Assembly (NCBI RefSeq): GCF_019279795.1
Contig: NC_056738.1
Span: 471,745,052-471,809,051 of the forward strand
Length of the DNA: 64,000 nt
Reading direction: 5' to 3'
DNA from: Protopterus annectens
Lineage: Eukaryota; Chordata; Ceratodontiformes; Protopteridae
Shown: positions 58,211 to 64,000 of the stretch, in pieces
Position numbering within the stretch: position 1 is the first letter of the stretch
Layout: every line of letters starts with the position of its first letter
Translations under genes and position numbers: made by a program
The notes under the pieces: generated by a model
The model's input: the letters and a program-made list of their open reading frames with translations, nothing else
Database searches by the model: none
What the model was told of the DNA's origin: nothing

Positions 58211-59500
58211 TCAAGTGGTAGAAAAATTATGCAGTTCTATGACATAAAAGTAAAAATTCTCTTCATGAAGCTGTTCCGTTGTAGTTCTGGGCAATATGGA
58301 TAAGGTATCAACCAGATAAAGAAGTTTGCCTTTTATATAGACCATTTTGAAGCTGTACTTTTGCAATTTGAGCATCATTCTTTGTAATCTCGCTGGAGCA
58401 AAATCATAGGCTTCTTTCAAATAGTAACTAGAGGTTGGTGATCAGTTTCAATCTGAATAGCTCGATCATAAATATAATTATGAAACTTGGAATACGCAAA
58501 CACTATTGCCAAAAGTTCTTTCTCAATTTGAGCATACTGCATTTCAGTTTGGGTAATAGTTCTTGATGCATAGGCTACTGGTCTGCCTTCTTTATGAATG
58601 ACTGCACCAAAACCAAATTGTGAATGTTAGAAAAATATGTATTAATGTATATGTTTAGTGCTTATTAAGAAATAAGAAAGATATAATGCATTTTATTCTA
58701 TTAATGTTATGACAAGAAAAATGAATTCATATGAAACTGCAAGAAGCTTTTGGAAACTGCAGTGTGCCTTTTTGCAAGTTGGTCTCTGACCCCAGCAGCT
58801 GCTAGCTCAGCAAGAATTAATGTTTATGCTTCTCACAAGTGATTATCTGCTGGGTCAGGAAATTAAATGTGTGAAATAATGAGAATCTTCTGCTCTTTCC
58901 TGTTTGAGCAATCAACCTTGTATATGTTGCTAGATAACACACCATCTGCAAGGAAGAAGTGATACATGTAACAAAAGAAATATATTGAGAACTGTATCTA
59001 CTATTATGTTCGAATTAACTTAGAACCTTGAGTGGAAACTTTTGTAAAAGGGTATTGTAATTAACCAGGTGGCTAGCTAGGCCACGTTGTTTACTAGAAA
59101 AACTTTTTAAGCAAAATGTAGTATCAGCATTTTAGATGAATAGAATATTGTAAGCTAAAGTGATGTAAAACCCCTTGTGACTGACTACGTCAGCCTGGAG
59201 GGTTAATACTAGTAAGAAATACTATAAAAGTTGTGTTCTTCCTGTTTCATTCAGACAAAATTCTGTACTTGTATGTGTTTTGCCTCCTGGTGTACACTAG
59301 TAAAGAACCTGAACCTGAACCTGAACCTCCTGTGTATTGATCTTTTTAGTACAGTGTTTTCCATTTAACAGTGAAGCATCACAGGAAAGAGTTACTGGCT
59401 TATTAACATCATAGTATTTTAATGTAGGTGGAGTGGCAATTTTCCACTTAAGGTCTTCAAATACTTTCTGGTGCTGTTCTAACCAGACCATGTAACATTT
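58211..59500 (-). pseudogene. RNase H, split by a solo LTR
   Basis: The first part (59500-59376) reads HQKVFEDLKWKIATPPTLKY and VTLSCDAS, with the first RNase H Asp. The solo LTR intervenes. The second part (58619-58211) resumes at QFGFGAVIHKEGRPVAYASR, then TEMQYAQIEKELLAIVFAYS, KFHNYIYDRAIQIETDHQPL and PARLQRMMLKLQKYSFKMVY. The junction CDAS/QFGFGAV shows that only the LTR interrupts it. Confidence 0.87.
58625..59370 (+). mobile_element. solo LTR, 746 bp, with 5-bp TSD
   Basis: Starts TGTTAGAAAAATATG and ends CCATTTAACA (TGTTA...TAACA), with GTGAA at 58620-58624 and 59371-59375. A TATAAAA box lies near 59223, and an AGTAAAG and CCTGAA hexamer repeat at about 59300-59332, so the LTR reads on the plus strand. 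No internal region remains. It is a different family from the host Mag LTR. Parent family unknown; it could be gypsy- or ERV-type. Confidence 0.9.
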
Positions 59501-59558
59501 TTGCATGTCAACTCTCTCAAAGGTACTGTCAAATCACTGAAGTCTGGTATAAACTTGC

Positions 59559-59978
59559 CTAAAAAGTTGACCATACCAAGAAAATGTTGTAGATCTTGAA
59601 CATTATCTGGTGCTGAAATCTTGAGAATGCTGCTTGTTTAGTTGGGTCTGGTTCCAAGCCAGTACTAGTAAATAAATGACCAACATATGTAACTTCTGGA
59701 AGTCTGAATTTGTACTTCAGAGGATTGAGATTTAAGTTCACTTCACGTGCTCTGTCTAGAACTTTCTTAAGGTTCCTGTCATGCTCTGCTTCACCACTGA
59801 CTCCAACTAATAAATCATCTTCTATTATGGCACAGGGATAACCTGGAAAAATTTGCTCCATTGCACTCTGAAAGACTTCACTTGCAGAATTTATCCCAAA
59901 TGGCATTCTCAGGAATCTATATCTGCCAAATGGGGTACTGAAAGTAGTTAGTAATGAGGATTTGCGATCAAGCATCAC
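59559..59978 (-). pseudogene. Mag-like reverse transcriptase, partial
   Basis: Reads LLTTFSTPFGRYRFLRMPFG, NSASEVFQSAMEQIFPG, CAIIEDDLLVGVSGEAEHD (catalytic DD intact), DRAREVNLNLNPLKYKFRLP and VTYVGHLFTSTGLEPDPTKQ. The RT N-terminal motifs before motif B fall in decayed frames (about 59980-60200). The end drifts out of frame. Confidence 0.87.
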
Positions 59979-60289
59979 TTGCCAAAATTAATTTTTTTGA
60001 CTTCGGTGAAATTGGAACAAGGATATGTACTTATCTGATGAACTTATTTGGTAAAATAAATCAAATTCATTCTCTAACTGTCTCCAAGACCCAATAATGA
60101 CTGCACCAGTCTTCAAACTACATAGAATAACAAGCTGTAACAGTTCCTAGCCAAATAACATGAAAGCACTATTGAGCCTTCGGTTTGAATTTCTTCACCT
60201 CCATAAACAACAAGTTTCACACAAGTGGCCACATCGAGTTGCTCATTAGCTCTCACTTTAGCAAAAGTACCTTCTTTCTTAACATTTCA

Positions 60290-60330
60290 CTTTTAACCGG
60301 TGTCTACTCTGAGCCTGGTGGATTTACCAT
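60290..60330 (-). pseudogene. aspartic protease active-site fragment
   Basis: The minus strand reads STRLRVDTG, with the D-T-G triad at 60296-60304. Stops surround it. Confidence 0.6.
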
Positions 60331-60539
60331 TGATCTGGACAGTATAAAACACTTAATTTCTTATTAACAAATTCACTGGATTAACCTTTTCACCAACTAC
60401 TGATACACTATCTACATAGAAAGTGGACCTGCAATTCTACTTGATCAGTTTGCTTTTTTGAGTGACCTTTCTTTATAACTGTGTGGTGTTTACTTAATTT
60501 ACAAAACTTTTGAAAATGATTCAAATTTTTACACTTCTG

Positions 60540-61259
60540 TCATTGCTGACCAAATGCTAAGCATTTCTCTCTTTTATACCGATGATTGGCACCACAATTA
60601 TGACAGTTAACAATAAGGTTGGACTTGGCTTTTGTTGACTCATGCTTGTACTGCACTGAACACGGTCCTTTCTTAGAACATGCTGCAAAACTACGTAGTT
60701 TCCCCGGCGAACCACCAGGGACTGTGGCTGCCATGTGCTTAGGCCTGCTTTTGATTGCCATGTGTTGCATACTATCTACATTTACTCTAGAGCTCGCTGA
60801 AACCATACTCTTATCCCTTACAAGCATACTTGTGTGCCTTTCTATAACTTCATGGATTTGACAAATTTCTATAACTTTGCTCAATGTTAAATCAATGCCA
60901 GGAAGCAAAATATTTCTCACTGCAGCACTATTAATACCACACACAAGCCTGTCCTTTATCAACTCATCTTTTAAGTCACCAAGCCAACACATTTTAGCTT
61001 TGTTTCTCAGGTCAGTTATATAAGCTGCAAATGTTTCTTCTGGTTTCTGATCTCTTGAGTAAAACAAATGTCTCTGTAATGTAATATTTGTCTGGGGGTT
61101 ACACATCTCTCTGAATTTGTGCTTCAAACACTCGGGGTCTTCCCTTGATTCAGCCTGTACAACAATATGATGGTTTTCACCTTCTCCTTCATATACTGCT
61201 AGCGCATACACAAATGAACACTCTCGTTCAATGGCCTCTGACCCAGCTAGGTGTAGCAA
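60540..61259 (-). CDS. Mag-like gag, partial, 239 aa
   Basis: Capsid-like segment: HKFREMCNPQTNITLQRHLF, FYSRDQKPEETFAAYITDLR, LIKDRLVCGINSAAVRN and LSKVIEICQIHE, as in Ty3/gypsy gag. A single zinc knuckle follows near the C-terminus (CHNCGANHRYKREKC, C-x2-C-x3-H-x6-C as visible), which is the Mag type. The true N-terminus lies upstream in a broken frame; the first Met here is only the first in this open stretch. Gag packages the element RNA. Confidence 0.82.
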   Translation of the reverse strand: MLHLAGSEAIERECSFVYALAVYEGEGENHHIVVQAESREDPECLKHKFREMCNPQTNITLQRHLFYSRDQKPEETFAAYITDLRNKAKMCWLGDLKDELIKDRLVCGINSAAVRNILLPGIDLTLSKVIEICQIHEVIERHTSMLVRDKSMVSASSRVNVDSMQHMAIKSRPKHMAATVPGGSPGKLRSFAACSKKGPCSVQYKHESTKAKSNLIVNCHNCGANHRYKREKCLAFGQQ

Positions 61260-61389
61260 AATAAATGCCCTAGTGCATGCATCTTTGTCGGAATAAGCTG
61301 CCTGTATAAAAATATTGTACTCTTGCTCAAATACTCTCCAGTTCTCTGCAATCTTCTAATCAAATACAAGTGGTGCGGGCTTTCAAAAT

Positions 61390-62432
61390 CCATATTAACA
61401 TATACCATTGAAGGGTTTTGCAATTATGCATGAACATACACACATATACATATTCAAGACATTTATGCCAGTACTTGTAACTATGCCTGATAGCACAACA
61501 AGCCTCTGAATAACTGAACTTTGTGAAATAATTCTCCTGGGCACTGTAACACTCTTGAAATCACTGTACTGAAATAAATCACCCCTTATCAGTGTAAGAA
61601 ACATTTCAAATAACAGCACTGTGTGAATGAACTGGGCAGGAGAAGCTCAGAGTAAGAAACATTTAGAAGTAATTGCACTTTGCGAATAAACAATGCACAG
61701 CACACTGAAACTTTCCCAAAATGGCGGTACTTCAATAAGTAACTCTTTAGAGTGCAAGACAATGGCGGCACTTTGCGAATAGATGCACCCAGCACAAGAA
61801 ACTTTTCAAAATGGCTGTACTTCAACTGTACGTCATGAAATAGTTGCATTTGGCACACTAAGACTCTTCGGAATAAGTGCATAGTAATAAGCACTTTTAC
61901 ACACTTTGAGATACTTTGACTAAATTTAGTTATGCCCTGAATACAATATGAAGTCATAGTTATGCCAAACACAGCACTTTGCCCAAAAAACATACAAGTT
62001 GCCTTACTTTATTTATACTTACTGTGCCCTTTTTTGCCCTTATTATATTAGTTTTGCTCATTTAATCTCTTTTCATGACCATTGTAATTTTCTTGTGCCC
62101 ATTTTACTCTAAACATGCCCATTTTGCTTTAAACATACTTGTTTTGCACTTTCAAGGTAATTTCTGACCCTTTATGAGCATTTTTGACAATTGTTTTATC
62201 GAATAACTTAATCTTAAACAGTTCGCTTAATCAATAAACCTTTTGTGCCTTTCGCTTGTTTAATAATGCGGTTTATGCCCTTGTAATGTTCTGTTTCATC
62301 TTTTTTATAAAATAAACTGTTATGAAATTTTTCATTACCTTTGGTGCTCTTCTGGTTCCTTTTCATGCTTGTTTCTCTTAGTTTACCTTCACTGTTATCT
62401 CTGCACCTTGTGGCTCTGAATATTAGTCTCTG
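61390..62432 (-). other. Mag-like leader with degenerate repeats
   Basis: About 1 kb between the PBS-like site and the gag frames. It shows imperfect repetition at 61600-61870 of units containing AAGAAAC-TTT, AATGGCGG-ACTT and CTTTGCGAATA, and further short CCCATTTT and TAAACAT repeats at 62090-62135. The gag N-terminus may start within the lower part. No open frame of note. Confidence 0.5.
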
Positions 62433-62452
62433 GCATCCCGCTTCTGACTCCA
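62433..62452 (-). other. primer-binding-site-like sequence
   Basis: Directly inside the 5' LTR the minus strand starts TGGAGTCAGAAGCGGGAT, of the form complementary to a tRNA 3' end (CCA). The tRNA was not identified with certainty. Confidence 0.6.
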
Positions 62453-62706
62453 TGTCACTTGTCTAGTCAGGACACAATAGATGAGACTTTGTGGATTCTA
62501 TTCAAGCTGCTTTATTATGTACAAACACATCAGGATTGAGGCTTAATACTTTAACTTAGGTAAACGTATAAACAAACTTACTATTACACTCATACATGTT
62601 CGCTGTCTGGCTACACTCTCAAAATTGCACAGAGTATAGCACATGCTACGTACGTTCAGTCCTTGAAATGCTTCTTAAAGACACAGCACACGCACTCTGT
62701 TCTACA
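62453..62706 (-). repeat. Mag-like 5' LTR (on minus strand)
   Basis: About 254 bp, with TG and CA at its two outer ends. It is clearly similar to 56148-56409, with scattered substitutions and small indels. The minus strand has AATAAA at 62511-62516. Confidence 0.9.
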
Positions 62707-62711
62707 CAAGG

Positions 62712-63203
62712 TGAGACTGAAAGACTCACACCCAAAAACTAAAGGATGAAGATTGCTAGCAAATTATAGCCATAATCCTCTGAGCAGTTCTGAGAGGATT
62801 TAGTGTCATTTGATTATAACGCCATTTAGTTTTCCAACATCGACAATGATCACACTAATGATAAAGAATATTAGGTAACCCAAAGAACTAACCCCATGCA
62901 ATTGTGTACCACATTTTGTACTAAGCAGACCGTTGATATTTGAGTTACTGTCCATCAGAAAAGAATTGCCTGTGAGAACCACTGCACTGCAATAAATACA
63001 TTTTTTTCCTGAGATACAAAATATAACCATCAGGCAACATGCCTCCACCATCATGTTTGGACTTCTACCATGCATTTTGAAAACTACATCAAAAAGCCTC
63101 CTAAACTATATTTAGAATACCACATCAAAAATAATGAGAAGTCTCCAAAAATTACATTTTTTTTGCTAAAAATAATTGAATTAAAAGGATGGTATCATTT
63201 CTC
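62712..63203. other. no gene recognised
   Basis: Unassigned flank between the Mag-like element and the second 780-bp repeat. Confidence 0.4.
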
Positions 63204-63990
63204 AAAACTCAGTCCAATAGCCATTCTGCATGAGGTCTTGAAACAAGTTCAACAAGACAGTTGCAGATTGTCCATCTATGAGTGTGCTATAGAAGAATAG
63301 TCCGATTTTGACTTAACTTCAGTCTGGGAACTTTTGTGGGGCTTATGGGAGATTTTCAAATGTGAAAATATGGAAATTTATACTTTGTCAAAGATCACCT
63401 CATTGAATAACTGATTCAGTAAGGCTAGCAGCCCATCAAGTCAACATCCCCTTCAATGAAAAGTAAATTATTTGGAAATATACAAAGCACAGACATACAA
63501 ACAATTATTCAGAGCTTTTCATTTGAAAACTTAACCTAATTCTAACATTTAAATTTAGCTCCAAATGGACCCCATTTCTAGACCTAAAACCACTCAGTTC
63601 TACAAATACAATGAAAGGCATTCAGTTCTATAGTATTATATTTACTGTGAAATTAATTCAAACCAAATGTGTCCAAAACTGTCTTGATGAAATGATATTC
63701 AATTAAATAAATAACTGTAAACTAAAACTGACTTTAAAGGTTGTCTCAATATACAATGGAGAAATATCATCTGTGATGACAATGAAAGTGGTTTGCTTAG
63801 TGGCATATGTGCAGTACAGCCAGACTGGCAGAAGAGTGGAGTCAGTAATGACCAAATCTTCCATCTTGGGGATGTACATAATTTTTTTTACTCTGTCGGA
63901 CATCTTCAGAATTGTTTGGATGACTTGCTGCATCCAAGGTATTCCAATGAGAAGTGTGCATGTGGAGGTACCATATCTGCAGAACATTTC
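63204..63990. repeat. unidentified 780-bp repeat, copy 2
   Basis: Direct-orientation match to 47546-48322. The minus strand of this copy has an unbroken 97-residue frame (63996-63703, start MLEMFCRYGTS) ending in the residues shared with copy 1. The window ends just beyond the match, so the outer limit cannot be tested. Confidence 0.78.
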
Positions 63991-64000
63991 CAGCATACCA

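Larger units (their letters stand above)
56148..62706 (-). mobile_element. Mag-like Ty3/gypsy LTR retrotransposon with two nested insertions
   Basis: Two LTRs (56148-56409 and 62453-62706) flank the body, and CAAGG at 56143-56147 and 62707-62711 is the 5-bp target duplication. On the minus strand the order is LTR, PBS-like site, long leader, gag, protease, RT, RNase H, integrase, purine tract, LTR. The RT and gag motifs resemble the Mag lineage. Frames are short and broken throughout. A solo LTR (58625-59370) sits in RNase H and a palindromic insertion (57408-57724) in integrase. Confidence 0.92.

Overview
The window is repeat-rich nuclear DNA from a vertebrate. No host exon, tRNA, rRNA or CRISPR array could be supported. 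The mix of elements (DIRS-type tyrosine-recombinase retrotransposons, CR1-type LINEs with an esterase-like ORF1, a Penelope-like element, a Mag-like Ty3/gypsy element, a Gmr1-like Ty3/gypsy element and a SINE-like repeat) is typical of a large amphibian, caecilian or lungfish-type genome. That taxonomic placement is inference; no host gene is present to confirm it. Nearly all long open frames belong to transposable elements, and every coding region I could read through is broken.

Layout. 0-7 kb: microsatellites, a CR1 relic (minus strand) split by a 276-bp MITE with a perfect 8-bp target duplication, a three-unit tandem array, a second copy of the MITE and other LINE fragments. 7.6-9.6 kb: a Penelope-like element (minus) whose RT catalytic Asp pair reads Asn-Asn, with a hammerhead-like core near its 3' end. 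12.1-14.4 kb: a short internally deleted DIRS element that keeps its inverted termini and internal complementary region. 14.4-26 kb: mostly unrecognised DNA with SINE and CR1 fragments. 26.8-32.8 kb: a nearly full-length GC-rich DIRS element (minus) with gag, RT-RNase H-methyltransferase-like and tyrosine recombinase regions and complete DIRS terminal architecture. 35.4-38.6 kb: a 78-bp tandem array and a CR1 relic (minus). 39.1-42.35 kb: a long CA repeat and a rearranged Gmr1-like element read as integrase, RT, RNase H fragment, then gag. 46-48.3 kb: small palindromes, a CR1 scrap and one copy of an unidentified 780-bp repeat. 48.5-54.5 kb: a three-level nest, with an old CR1 (minus) split by a 5.25-kb CR1 (plus), itself interrupted by a 621-bp TIR element with an 8-bp duplication. 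56.1-62.7 kb: a complete Mag-like LTR retrotransposon (minus; two LTRs, 5-bp target duplication) that hosts a solo LTR in RNase H and a 267-bp near-palindrome with a 14-bp duplication in integrase. 63.2-64.0 kb: the second copy of the unidentified 780-bp repeat.

The elements do not act as one pathway; the window records successive insertions, and several can be put in order. The most interesting signals are the hammerhead-like palindrome, the two DIRS elements with different catalytic lesions, the permuted Gmr1-like element, the 46-bp-arm hairpin in the inferred 5' region of the younger CR1, and the unidentified repeat with a shared frame in both copies.
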